This document shows, piece after piece, positions 16,040 to 24,457 of a stretch of DNA of 32,127 nt; position 1 is the stretch's first letter, and every line of letters starts with the position of its first letter. The notes beneath the pieces are model-generated. The model was not told the origin of the DNA and searched no databases. It was given only the letters and a program-made list of their open reading frames with translations. This DNA is from an uncultured Collinsella sp. (lineage in GTDB: Bacteria > Actinomycetota > Coriobacteriia > Coriobacteriales > Coriobacteriaceae): positions 1 through 32,127 of the forward strand of contig USQQ01000019.1 in the NCBI GenBank assembly GCA_900556875.1, written 5' to 3'. A program made the position numbers and the translations under genes.

Positions 16040-16083
16040 AAGGCTCCCCTCCCGTCCACTGGGCGAGAGGGGAGCCTTTCTTT
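16040..16083 (+). terminator. Terminator of the ABC operon
   Basis: A 12-bp stem (16040-16051 with 16067-16078) is followed by a T-rich stretch, 69 nt after the ATPase stop. Confidence 0.85.
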
Positions 16084-16109
16084 GTGTTGGGACTGTCTGA
16101 CCGGTCGTT

Positions 16110-16330
16110 TGTCTCGATCTGTAACGGATAGGGCCGATTTCGGACGTTAGATGTTACAGATCGAGACAGTTCCGCTGAGCTAACCATTTCATCTAAATCT
16201 GTAACACCAAAGGCGAATTTCACCTGCTAGATGTTACAGATTGAGATAAACCCAAGGGGAGGGGCCGGTATGTCTCAATCTGTAACAGCTGGGACCGTTT
16301 TGGTTGAGTAGTTGTTATGGATCGAGATTG
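16110..16330. repeat. Three tandem palindromic repeats (REP-like cluster)
   Basis: The units start at 16110, 16190 and 16271, a period of about 80 bp. Each has a left arm TCTCGATCTGTAAC-like and a right arm GTTACAGATCGAGA-like about 27 nt apart. The first unit has perfect 16-bp arms (16110-16125 with 16153-16168); the second and third carry mismatches. The interiors share a loose GG.CG.TTT core. It lies between the terminators of two converging transcripts. Confidence 0.82.
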
Positions 16331-16367
16331 TTTGGCCGAGTCGGATCACAGGGTAACGTGCGGGCAC

Positions 16368-16401
16368 AAAAAACGGAGCCGCGTTGCCGTGGCTCCGTTT
16401 T
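16368..16401 (-). terminator. Terminator of glgP
   Basis: The stem AAAACGGAGCC/GGCTCCGTTTT has an A/T tract giving a U run when read on the minus strand, 27 nt after the glgP stop. Confidence 0.85.
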
Positions 16402-16427
16402 CAAGAGGATGGGTAAGGGAAGCGAAA

Positions 16428-18695
16428 TTAGTTCAGGTGCCAGATCTCGTCGTTGTACTGGGAGATGGTGCGGTCGGACGAGAAGGTGCCAGCGTTGGCG
16501 ATATTGATGAGCGCCTTGCGCATCCAGGCGTCCTGGTCCTCGTAGTCGGCCAGTACGCGCTCCTTGGTCTGGATGTACTCCTCAATGTCGAGCAGGGCCA
16601 TAAACCAGTCCTTGCCCTTAATGTCGTCGTGCAGGCGCTGCAGGCGCTCGGCGTTGCCGGTCGCCATAAAGGCGGGGTTGGTGATAAAGTCCACCAGCAG
16701 CTTGATACCGGGCTTGCGGTAGAGTGCGCTGGCGTTATAGCTGCCGTCGGCGTAGAGCTGCTCGACCTGTTTGGACGAGGCACCAAAGGTATAGATGTTC
16801 TCGTCGCCCACGAGCTCGGCAATCTCCACGTTGGCGCCGTCGAGCGTGCACAGGGTTAGGGCGCCGTTGAGCATGAACTTCATGTTGGAGGTGCCGCTCG
16901 CCTCCTTGGAGGCCAGGCTGATCTGCTCGGAGATGTCGGCGGCGGGGATCACGCGCTCGGCGGCGGTGACGTTGTAGTTCTCGATCATGACAACCTGCAG
17001 GTAGGGAGCCACGTCGGGGTCGTTTGCAATCCACTGCGACAGCGTCAGGATCAGATGGATGATGTCCTGCGCGATAGTGTAGGCAGGGGCCGCCTTGCCG
17101 CCAAAGATGATGGTGACGGGGTGCTTAGGCTTATTGCCGTTCTTGATGTCGAGATACTTCCAGATTATGTAGAGCGCGAGCATCTGCTGGCGCTTGTACT
17201 CGTGGATACGCTTGACCTGAACATCGATGATGGCGTTGGAGGGAATGGTCACGCCTTGCTCGAGCGCCATGAACTGGCGCATGATGGCCTTGGCCTCGGT
17301 CTTGGTGGCGGCCAGGCGCTCAAGAACATTCTTGTCGTCGGCGAACTTGGCGAGTTTGCTCAGATCGCCGGTGCTGCGCCAATCGCTGCCGATCACATCG
17401 TCGAGCAGGCTGGCGAGCGCGGGGTTGGCCCCATGGATCCAGCGGCGGAAGGTGATGCCGTTGGTCTTGTTGGAGAACTTCTCGGGATAGATCTCGTAGA
17501 ACGGATGAAGCTCGGTGTCCTCCAGAATCTTGGTGTGGAGGGCGGCTACACCGTTGATGGAGAAGCCAAAGTGGATGTCCATGTGGGCCATGTGGACGGT
17601 GTCGTGCTCGTCAATGATGGCGACGCGCGGGTCATCGTGCTCGGCTTTCGCGATCTCATCGAGCTTGACGATAATGTCGGCGATGGCAGGGGAGACCTTC
17701 TGCAGGCTGACGAGCGGCCACTTCTCGAGCGCCTCGGCAAGAATCGTGTGGTTAGTGTAGGCGACCATGGAGCGTACGATGGTCACGGCCTCGTCAAACT
17801 CGATGCCATGCTCGGTGGTGAGCAAGCGAATGAGCTCGGGGATGACCATGGTGGGGTGCGTGTCGTTAATTTGGACCACGGCGTAGTCGGCCAGATCGTG
17901 CAGGTTGCTGCCGCGCTCGATGGCCTCGTCGATCAGGAGCTGGGCGGCGTTGCTCACCATGAAGTATTCCTGGTAGATGCGAAGCAGGCGGCCCTGCTCG
18001 TCGGAATCGTCGGGGTAGAGGAACAAGGTGAGGTTCTTGGCGATCTCTGTCTTGTCGAAGTCGATGGAGCTGCCGGGGACCAGGCCGTCGTCGACGCTCG
18101 CCAGGTCGAACAGGCGCAGACGGTTTTTGGTGGGCTGGCCGTAACCGGGCACGTCGATGTTGACGAGCTTGGAGGTAACGGCAAAATCGCCGAACTCGAC
18201 GGTGTAGGAGCGGTCGTCGTCGACTAGGATGTCCTGCTCACCGAGCCACTCGTCGGGGACGGCCTTCTGCTGGTTGTCGACAAAGCGCTGACGGAACAGG
18301 CCGTAGTGATAGTTGAGGCCCACGCCATCGCCGGTCAAGCCCAGCGTGGCGATGGAATCCAGGAAGCACGCGGCCAGGCGGCCCAGGCCGCCGTTGCCGA
18401 GCGAAGGCTCGACCTCGAACTCCTCAATCTTATTGAGGTCGTGGCCTGCGGCGGTGAGCTGGTCCTTAACCTCGTCGTAGATGCCGAGGTCGATCATGTT
18501 GTTGATGAGCAGCTTGCCGATCAAAAATTCGGCGGAAATGTAATAGAGCTTTTTCTTGCCGTTGTTGAGCGGGCAGGCGGCGGAGCGCTCCTGCACGAGT
18601 TTGACCAGCAGCTTGTAAATGCGACGGTCGTCGAGCTGCTCGAGCGAGGTGCCAAAAGACTGCTCGGCGAGTTCCATGAGGTTTATTTGGGGCAT
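16428..18695 (-). CDS. glgP: Glycogen/maltodextrin phosphorylase
   Basis: 755 residues; cleaves terminal alpha-1,4-glucose from glycogen or maltodextrin with phosphate to give glucose-1-phosphate. EPSLGNGGLGRLAACFLDS is a family hallmark near residue 90. EASGTSNMKFMLNG carries the pyridoxal-phosphate lysine K606, and NPAFMATG lies near the C-terminus. The start at 18695 is fixed by AGGAGG 5 nt upstream; the reading frame stays open further upstream without any site. It is somewhat shorter than E. coli phosphorylases (about 800). It follows malQ on the same strand with a 128-nt gap, so the two probably share a promoter and degrade imported glucans together. Confidence 0.95.
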   Translation of the reverse strand: MPQINLMELAEQSFGTSLEQLDDRRIYKLLVKLVQERSAACPLNNGKKKLYYISAEFLIGKLLINNMIDLGIYDEVKDQLTAAGHDLNKIEEFEVEPSLGNGGLGRLAACFLDSIATLGLTGDGVGLNYHYGLFRQRFVDNQQKAVPDEWLGEQDILVDDDRSYTVEFGDFAVTSKLVNIDVPGYGQPTKNRLRLFDLASVDDGLVPGSSIDFDKTEIAKNLTLFLYPDDSDEQGRLLRIYQEYFMVSNAAQLLIDEAIERGSNLHDLADYAVVQINDTHPTMVIPELIRLLTTEHGIEFDEAVTIVRSMVAYTNHTILAEALEKWPLVSLQKVSPAIADIIVKLDEIAKAEHDDPRVAIIDEHDTVHMAHMDIHFGFSINGVAALHTKILEDTELHPFYEIYPEKFSNKTNGITFRRWIHGANPALASLLDDVIGSDWRSTGDLSKLAKFADDKNVLERLAATKTEAKAIMRQFMALEQGVTIPSNAIIDVQVKRIHEYKRQQMLALYIIWKYLDIKNGNKPKHPVTIIFGGKAAPAYTIAQDIIHLILTLSQWIANDPDVAPYLQVVMIENYNVTAAERVIPAADISEQISLASKEASGTSNMKFMLNGALTLCTLDGANVEIAELVGDENIYTFGASSKQVEQLYADGSYNASALYRKPGIKLLVDFITNPAFMATGNAERLQRLHDDIKGKDWFMALLDIEEYIQTKERVLADYEDQDAWMRKALINIANAGTFSSDRTISQYNDEIWHLN

Positions 18696-18742
18696 GTTTC
18701 CTCCTGTAATGGGTTGATTACATGTCTGCAATTCATAAGAAT

Positions 18743-18776
18743 CCCGCGCGAGGGGATTGGGGTGGCCTCGCGCGGG
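18743..18776 (-). promoter_or_regulatory. Intercistronic hairpin between malQ and glgP
   Basis: An 11-bp GC-rich stem (18743-18753 with 18766-18776) without a T tract. It may stabilise the malQ message or partly separate the two genes. Confidence 0.55.
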
Positions 18777-18823
18777 TAAGCAAGCGCGTCCGCACGGTGG
18801 GGAGGGGTCGGGCGCGGTAGCTC

Positions 18824-20329
18824 CTATTGAGGAAGCTCGATTTTGGCTTCCGACGGGATGCGGAAGTAGGTCTCGGTCCAGTCGGTGAGTTTGTGCTCGA
18901 GCTCGCGGGTGATGGCGCCGTCGAGCATGCGCCAGGTCCAGTTGCCGCCCAGCGTGGCAGGGGTGTTGATGCGCGCCTCGTTGCCCAAGTTGAGCAGGTC
19001 CTGCATGGTGTAGATGCACGTGTCGCTCACGCTGGCTGCGATGGTTCGGTTGAGCGCGTCGGCGATGGGTTCGCCGGCCTGCTGATGGGTGTACAGGGCT
19101 GTCTGCTCGCGCTGACGCGGAGTAGCCGTTCCCTCAAACCAGCCGCGTGCCGTCTCGTTGTCGTGGGTGCCCACGTAGGCGACGGTGTTGGCAATGTAGT
19201 TGTGCGGCAGGTAGTACGAGTTGGTGCCCTCAAAGGCAAACTGCAGGATCTTCATGCCGGGGAAGCCCGAGTTGTCGCGCATATCGATGACGTCGGGGGT
19301 GAGGAAGCCCAGGTCCTCGGCGATGATGGGCAGCGTGCCGAGCTTTTCCTCGAGCGTCTTGAAGAGCTTGAGGCCGGGACCCTGCGTCCACGAACCGTAG
19401 GACGAATCAGGCGAGGAGAACGGCACCTCCCAATAGGCCTCGAAGCCGCGGAAGTGATCCAGGCGGATGACGTCGTACATGTCGAGGGCGGCGCGAATGC
19501 GGCCCTCCCACCAGGAGAAGCCGTCGGCCTCCATGGCGTCCCAGTCGTAGATGGGGTTGCCCCAGTACTGGCCGGTGGCCGAGAACTGGTCGGGCGGCGT
19601 GCCGGCGACGCTCACGGGATTGCCGGCGGCGTCGATCTTAAAGAGCTCAGGTGTCGCCCACATCTCGACGGAGTCACGCGAGACATAGATGGGCAGGTCG
19701 CCGATGATGAGAATGTCGCGCTCGTTGGCATAGGCCTTGAGGCGGCTCCACTGGCGATCGAAGAAGTACTGCGTCATCTGGTGGTAGAGCATACGCGCCG
19801 GATGGTCGGTGCAGACCTTGGCGGAAGCCTCGCCGCGGGTGCGGAGCTCCGCGGGCCACTCCCAAAACGCCTTGAGACCGCACTCCTCTTTGACGGTCAT
19901 GAACTCACAGTAGGGGATGAGCCAGTCCTCGTTGGCCTGGATAAAGTCATCGAAATCGGCCGGCTTGTCGGCAGCAAAGCGCTCGGCGGCGCGGTCGAGA
20001 ATCTGACGGCGGCCACCAAAGATGGCACCGTAGTCGACATTGCTGGGGTCGGATCCCAGATACACGCCATCGATATCGCGCTGCTCCAGATACCCTGCCT
20101 CGATAAGCTCGGCAAAGTCGATAAAGTTGGGGTTGCCTGCGCGGGCCGAGAACGACTGATAGGGCGAATCGCCATAGCTGGTCGTCGTAAGGGGCAGAAT
20201 CTGCCAGTAATGTTGTTTGCATGAGGCGAGAAAATCGACGAAGTCGTAGGCATTCCAGCCAAAGCCGCCGATTCCGTATGGTCCGGGCAGAGATGAGACG
20301 GGCATGAGGACGCCGCTTGCACGCTCCAT
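18824..20329 (-). CDS. malQ: 4-alpha-glucanotransferase (amylomaltase)
   Basis: 501 residues; transfers glucan segments between maltodextrins, making longer chains for the phosphorylase and releasing glucose. It is a GH77 enzyme: nucleophile D291 in IRLDHFRGFEAYW, acid/base E338 in IAEDLGF and the transition-state Asp in GTHDNETARGW. The N-terminus, ERASGVLMPVSSLPGPYGIG, is typical of the short bacterial type. The start at 20329 is chosen for GGTGAG 7 nt upstream; in-frame TTG 20344 and GTG 20341 are possible. An operator-like TTGTTTAAACAT lies about 100 bp upstream. It is the first gene of the malQ-glgP pair. Confidence 0.95.
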   Translation of the reverse strand: MERASGVLMPVSSLPGPYGIGGFGWNAYDFVDFLASCKQHYWQILPLTTTSYGDSPYQSFSARAGNPNFIDFAELIEAGYLEQRDIDGVYLGSDPSNVDYGAIFGGRRQILDRAAERFAADKPADFDDFIQANEDWLIPYCEFMTVKEECGLKAFWEWPAELRTRGEASAKVCTDHPARMLYHQMTQYFFDRQWSRLKAYANERDILIIGDLPIYVSRDSVEMWATPELFKIDAAGNPVSVAGTPPDQFSATGQYWGNPIYDWDAMEADGFSWWEGRIRAALDMYDVIRLDHFRGFEAYWEVPFSSPDSSYGSWTQGPGLKLFKTLEEKLGTLPIIAEDLGFLTPDVIDMRDNSGFPGMKILQFAFEGTNSYYLPHNYIANTVAYVGTHDNETARGWFEGTATPRQREQTALYTHQQAGEPIADALNRTIAASVSDTCIYTMQDLLNLGNEARINTPATLGGNWTWRMLDGAITRELEHKLTDWTETYFRIPSEAKIELPQ

Positions 20330-20427
20330 GAATGCGCTCACCAACCTTCTTGTTGTGGGGTCGGCCTGTCGATGGGTGTGCAGTCCGCCTCCGATGTTCT
20401 GATTCGATACGCCTATTGTAAAACATG

Positions 20428-20439
20428 TTGTTTAAACAT
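20428..20439 (+). promoter_or_regulatory. Operator-like site upstream of malQ
   Basis: TTGTTTAAACAT matches the regulon motif at 11 of 12 positions and sits inside a wider ACATGT...ACATGT inverted repeat, about 100 bp before malQ. Confidence 0.55.
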
Positions 20440-20492
20440 GTACAGGCAAGATAAAAAAGTTGGTCGATTTTCGGCGAATGGTTACATGCCAT

Positions 20493-20527
20493 GAAAAAGC
20501 CCCGACCTCACAACGTGAGATCGGGGC
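20493..20527 (-). terminator. Terminator of galE
   Basis: On the minus strand the stem GCCCCGAT.../...TCGGGGC with inner CTCAC/GTGAG is followed by TTTTT, 23 nt after the galE stop. Confidence 0.88.
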
Positions 20528-20549
20528 AAGAGCGGTATGTAGGTTTTTG

Positions 20550-21611
20550 CTACTCGGCGTCGGCGAAGCCGTTGGGGTTGTGGCTCTGCCAGTTCCAGCT
20601 ATCGCGGCACATGTCTGCGATGTCGTACTGGGCCTTCCAGCCCATCATGCGCTCGGCCTTGGAGGCATCGCACCAGTTGGCGGCGATGTCGCCGGCGCGG
20701 CGCTCGCGGATCACGTAGGGCAGCTCCTTGCCACAAGCCTTGGAGAAGGCGGCGACGACCTCGAGTACCGAGGTGCCGGTGCCGGTGCCCAGGTTAAAGA
20801 TCTCGACGCCGGTCTTGCCGTTCATCCAGTTAAGGGCGGCAACGTGACCAGAGGCCAGATCGCACACGTGGATGTAGTCGCGCACGCCGGTGCCGTCGGG
20901 GGTGGGGTAGTCGTTGCCAAAGACCTGAACGGCCTCGAGCTTGCCCACGGCGACCTGGGCGACATAGGGCACCAGGTTGTTGGGGATGCCCTTGGGGTCC
21001 TCGCCGATCAGGCCCGACGGATGAGCGCCGATGGGGTTGAAGTAACGGAGCAGCACGACGTCCCACTCGGGGTCGGCGGTGTGGACGTCCATAAGGATCT
21101 GCTCGATCATCCACTTGGTCCAGCCATAGGGGTTGGTTGCGGGCTTCTTGGGGTCTTCCTCGGTGACGGGCGGGTTGTCCGGGTCGCCGTAGACGGTCGA
21201 GGAGCTCGAGAAGATGATGGACTTGCAGCCATGGTTGCGCATGACGTCGATGAGCACCAGGGTGTTCTCGATGTTGTTGTGGTAGTACTCGACGGGCTTG
21301 CTCACCGACTCGCCGACGGCCTTAAAGCCGGCAAAGTGGATGACACGGTCGATCTGATGGGTATCGAAGATCTTGTTCATCGCATCGCGGTCGAGCACGT
21401 TGGCCTCGTAGAAGGTGAGGTTCTTGGCGGCCTCGTCGCCCACGATGGTCTTGACGCGGTCGACGGCGACGGCGCTGGAGTTGGAGAGATCATCGACGAT
21501 GACGACCTGGTAGCCACCCTCGAGCAGCTGAACGACGGTGTGCGAGCCGATAAAGCCGGCGCCACCGGTAACGAGGACGCAGGTGTCTTTGGGGTCGAGT
21601 GCTTTGGACAT
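20550..21611 (-). CDS. galE: UDP-glucose 4-epimerase
   Basis: 353 residues; interconverts UDP-glucose and UDP-galactose with tightly bound NAD. The Rossmann motif TGGAGFIGSH is at 15-24. The active site is SSSSTVYG (about 135-142) with Y162 and K166 in NPYGWTK, and NLGTGTGTSVLEV lies in the substrate-binding half. AGGAGA lies 6 nt before ATG 21611. It has its own terminator and no other Leloir gene beside it, so it may serve cell-surface polysaccharide synthesis as well as galactose use. Confidence 0.95.
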   Translation of the reverse strand: MSKALDPKDTCVLVTGGAGFIGSHTVVQLLEGGYQVVIVDDLSNSSAVAVDRVKTIVGDEAAKNLTFYEANVLDRDAMNKIFDTHQIDRVIHFAGFKAVGESVSKPVEYYHNNIENTLVLIDVMRNHGCKSIIFSSSSTVYGDPDNPPVTEEDPKKPATNPYGWTKWMIEQILMDVHTADPEWDVVLLRYFNPIGAHPSGLIGEDPKGIPNNLVPYVAQVAVGKLEAVQVFGNDYPTPDGTGVRDYIHVCDLASGHVAALNWMNGKTGVEIFNLGTGTGTSVLEVVAAFSKACGKELPYVIRERRAGDIAANWCDASKAERMMGWKAQYDIADMCRDSWNWQSHNPNGFADAE

Positions 21612-21805
21612 GTAGTCTCCTATCGAATCAGGAACACTTCTAGAGGGGAGTATAGCGCAGGCGGGGACGCCCAAATGGTGCACTGTAGGAAAAGCAGAGG
21701 ATTATGTTAACGTACTCATATAAGAGCTTGCTCAATTGTTACCTCAAATTTGACAATTGCTTACGAGCTGCCGACCTTGTAGTTTCCTGCCGTTCGTGGA
21801 AATCG

Positions 21806-21833
21806 TTGGGACGCGCCATATGTACGCTAATAT
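21806..21833 (+). promoter_or_regulatory. Probable promoter of the peptidoglycan hydrolase gene
   Basis: TTGGGA (21806-21811) and TAATAT (21828-21833) are 16 bp apart, 45 nt before the start codon. Confidence 0.4.
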
Positions 21834-21877
21834 GTATGAGTTGAGCGACATATAAATAAGCATGTAACGGAGTACAT

Positions 21878-23083
21878 ATGTCACCAAACAGCGATTCCAT
21901 CCTTTCCCAGGAGCTCTCGCGCCGCACTGCCCTTAAGGCCCTGTTCGGCGCCGCTTCTGCGGCAGTTCTTTTTGGCCTGCCCACTCGCGCCCATGCGGCG
22001 GAGGCTTCCAAAGAAACCACCGATAAATTGAATGCCGCCCAGGCCCAGCTCGACGAGGTTCAGGCCCAGCTCGACAGCATCGCAAATGAGTATGCGGCGC
22101 TGGCCAACAAGAATGCCCAGACCCTCAACGACATCGAGAATGTCCAGGGCAAGATTGACGACACGCAGGCCCAGATCGATGAAAAGAAGGCCGAGCTCAA
22201 GAAGAAGCGCAACGACCTTTCCGATCGCGTGGCCGCCAGCTACAAGTCCGGCGGCACGAACATCCTGTCGCTGCTGCTGGCCTCTGGCTCGTTTGAGGAA
22301 CTCGTCGCCAACGCGCATTACGTTGAGAAGATCAACAAGAGCGACCGCGATGCCATCGAGGATATCCAGACGATTCAGGCTGAGCTCGACGCACAGAAGA
22401 CCGAGCTCGAATCACAAAAGGCCGACCTGGAGAAACTCAAGGACCAGCAGACGGCTCAGATGCAGGATATGCAGGCCAAGCAGCAAGAAGTCCAGACCGT
22501 GCTGAACGGTCTTTCCGACGACGTCAAGGAACTCATGGCTCAGCGCGATTCCGAGATCCTCGCTGCCGCCCAGGCTGAGGAGGCCGCTAGGAAGGCCGCC
22601 GCTGCCGCGGCCGCCGCGAACAAGAACAATTCCTACTCGGGTGGTTCGAGCTCGGGCGGTGGATCGTATGCCGGCGGCACCCCGCAACAGACGGGCGGTT
22701 CGGGCAAGCAGCAGGCCGTCGTCAATGCATGCTACTCGACGCCTTCTCCCGGCCAGGGCTGGTGTGCTGCCTGGGTTACCAACGTCTTCCGCAATGCCGG
22801 CGTGGGCTATTTTGGCGGCAACGCGTGTGACATGTTCAACGCCTGGTGCTATAGCTCCGACCGCTCGGCGCTGCAGGTGGGCATGATCGTGGCCGATTCC
22901 TCGCACAGCGGCACGGGTGCTCCGGGCCTTATCTACGGTCATGTGGGTATCTACGTTGGCGGCGGCATCGTTATGAGCAACGAGGGTGCCATTACATCGA
23001 AGTCGCTCGATTCGTTCATTAGCTTTTATGGTACTGGCTCTGGCGTGCGTTGGGGCTGGCTCGGCGGCATTGCGCTGTCGTAG
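21878..23083 (+). CDS. Exported coiled-coil peptidoglycan hydrolase (PcsB/CwlO-like, NlpC/P60 or CHAP fold)
   Basis: 401 residues. SRRTALKALFGAA (14-26) followed by a hydrophobic stretch and AHA-AE makes a Tat-type signal with cleavage near residue 40. Residues about 42-245 are a long heptad-rich coiled coil; a Gly/Ser linker (about 252-280) leads to the C-terminal cysteine-peptidase-like domain. The likely catalytic residues are C296 in GWCAAW and H355 in YGHVGIYVGGG. PcsB and CwlO proteins with this plan cut peptide cross-links at the septum or side wall, held inactive by the coiled coil until FtsEX acts; FtsEX control here is inferred. ACGGAG lies 5 nt before ATG. A family A hairpin follows. 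Confidence 0.85.
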   Translation: MSPNSDSILSQELSRRTALKALFGAASAAVLFGLPTRAHAAEASKETTDKLNAAQAQLDEVQAQLDSIANEYAALANKNAQTLNDIENVQGKIDDTQAQIDEKKAELKKKRNDLSDRVAASYKSGGTNILSLLLASGSFEELVANAHYVEKINKSDRDAIEDIQTIQAELDAQKTELESQKADLEKLKDQQTAQMQDMQAKQQEVQTVLNGLSDDVKELMAQRDSEILAAAQAEEAARKAAAAAAAANKNNSYSGGSSSGGGSYAGGTPQQTGGSGKQQAVVNACYSTPSPGQGWCAAWVTNVFRNAGVGYFGGNACDMFNAWCYSSDRSALQVGMIVADSSHSGTGAPGLIYGHVGIYVGGGIVMSNEGAITSKSLDSFISFYGTGSGVRWGWLGGIALS

Positions 23084-23102
23084 CTGCGGCTTGAAGCTGG
23101 TT

Positions 23103-23233
23103 GGTCCATGGCTGCCCGGAAGGCATTAGGTTGCCTGCTCGGACAGTCCTGCTCGCACGGAGAGCACATTAAGTGCTCTCCGGCTCGTGCGGAACTCGCG
23201 ATCAACCTAATGCCTTCCGGGCAGCCATGGACC
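23103..23233 (+). repeat. Capped long hairpin, family A, copy after the peptidoglycan hydrolase gene
   Basis: Perfect 31-bp arms (23103-23133 and 23203-23233) enclose a 69-nt cap that is nearly the same as the one at 4773-4841. The inner stem is GGAGAGCAC with GTGCTCTCC (23159-23167 and 23173-23181), and the loop ATTAA is unchanged. Compared with the 4798-4820 stem, the differing bases change on both sides so pairing is kept. The outer stem sequence is unrelated to that of the other copies. The element starts 19 nt after the stop codon. Confidence 0.92.
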
Positions 23234-23284
23234 TCTCGGATCCAATGCGTCACACACCGGACTGGGTTATCTGAATAAATATGG

Positions 23285-23312
23285 TGAAGGCCCCTTTCGG
23301 GGCCTTCTTTTT
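23285..23312. terminator. Terminator between the hydrolase gene and murB
   Basis: GAAGGCCCC and GGGGCCTTC pair around TTTC and are followed by a run of six T on the plus strand. It clearly serves the upstream plus-strand gene; murB converges on it and may also use it. Confidence 0.85.
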
Positions 23313-24274
23313 TAGAGGAATTCGCCGACTCGGTGGACTTCGGGTTCTAGGTCTACGTCGAATTGGTCTTTGACGGTTGCTTGGATGTGGCGGATGAGTT
23401 CGTCGACGTCGGCTGCGGTGGCGTGGTCGGCGTTGACGATGAAGCCGCAGTGCTTCTCGCTCACCTGGGCGCCGCCGACGGCGTGACCGCGCAGGCCTGC
23501 GTCCATGATGAGCTTGCCGGCAAAGTGGCCCTCGGGGCGCTTGAAGGTGGAGCCGGCGCTCGGCATGTCGAGCGGCTGCTTGTCCTCGCGGCGTTGGCGG
23601 TAGTCGTCCATGTCGGCCTTGATCATCGCGGCGTTGCCCGGGGCGAGATTGAAAGTGGCCGAAAGCACGATAAAGCCGTCGTCGGCGATGCGGCTCTTGC
23701 GATAACCCAGGTTGAGCTCGTCGACATCGAACTCGATGATATTGCCGCTGCCGCGGGTTCCGTCGTCGAGCATGCGAGCGGGCTTGTAGACGCGTACAGA
23801 TTCCAGCACATCGGCCATGCAGGCACCGTAGGCACCGGCGTTCATGTAGCAGGCGCCGCCGACCGATCCGGGGATGCCCGAGATGGGCTCCATGCCGGTG
23901 AGACAGGCTTCGGCTGCCGCCGCGGCGACATCGGAAAGCAAGGCGCCGGCTGCCGCTGTGACGTGCGTGCCGTCGACCGTAATGTCGGAGAGGCCCTTGC
24001 CCAGCGCTACGACGACGCCGCGGATGCCCTTGTCACCGACGAGCAAGTCGGAGCCGTTGCCCACGATGGTGAGTGGTAGATTGCAGCGATAGCAGGTATC
24101 GAGCGTGGCGACGAGGCCTTGCTCAGTATCGGGCGTGACAAAGACGTCGGCCGGACCGCCGATCTTAAACGTGGTGTGCTCGCGCATGGGCTCGCTCATC
24201 AGCACGTTGTCCTCGCCGGCAACGCCAGCGAGCGCGCACAGCAGGTCCTCGTTAAAAAAATCGTTCTCGTGCAT
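23312..24274 (-). CDS. murB: UDP-N-acetylenolpyruvoylglucosamine reductase
   Basis: 320 residues; an FAD enzyme that reduces UDP-GlcNAc-enolpyruvate with NADPH to UDP-MurNAc, the second committed step of peptidoglycan synthesis. The FAD-domain motifs are GNGSDLLVGDKG, GSVGGACYMNAGAYG and GYRKSRI; the catalytic serine is S242 in SAGSTFKRPEG. The short form without the type I Tyr loop fits type II MurB. The start at 24274 gives the normal N-terminus (...MREHTTFKIGGPAD), with AAAAGG about 11 nt upstream; a longer reading to 24373 has no support. It is divergent from the LacI gene. Confidence 0.95.
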   Translation of the reverse strand: MHENDFFNEDLLCALAGVAGEDNVLMSEPMREHTTFKIGGPADVFVTPDTEQGLVATLDTCYRCNLPLTIVGNGSDLLVGDKGIRGVVVALGKGLSDITVDGTHVTAAAGALLSDVAAAAAEACLTGMEPISGIPGSVGGACYMNAGAYGACMADVLESVRVYKPARMLDDGTRGSGNIIEFDVDELNLGYRKSRIADDGFIVLSATFNLAPGNAAMIKADMDDYRQRREDKQPLDMPSAGSTFKRPEGHFAGKLIMDAGLRGHAVGGAQVSEKHCGFIVNADHATAADVDELIRHIQATVKDQFDVDLEPEVHRVGEFL

Positions 24275-24377
24275 ACGAATATCTGCCTTTTGGTGGTCGT
24301 TGTCATCAATCGATTGCAATATACCCCACCCGGACGGATTTGGTGCGCTGGCGGCGATAAAACAGTCGTCCACCGGA

Positions 24378-24392
24378 TTGGTAAAGTGTTTA
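24378..24392 (+). promoter_or_regulatory. LacI-type operator upstream of the lacI-family gene
   Basis: TTGGTAAAGTGTTTA, 66 bp before the start. It is the near-exact inverse of the site at 25484-25499 (one inserted base), which suggests autoregulation. Confidence 0.5.
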
Positions 24393-24457
24393 TCACCGAG
24401 GTAGAGGGGTAGTCGCTATACTTTCAAGAGATTGCGCGTAAACCCGGAAGGAGCGAG

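Noticed and set aside
16110..16330. CRISPR array
   Set aside because: There are only three units, each an inverted repeat with similar interiors rather than identical direct repeats with unique spacers, and no cas gene is nearby.
16428..19019. Longer glgP product starting near 19019
   Set aside because: The extra N-terminal residues lack similarity to phosphorylases and overlap malQ; AGGAGG before ATG 18695 settles the start.
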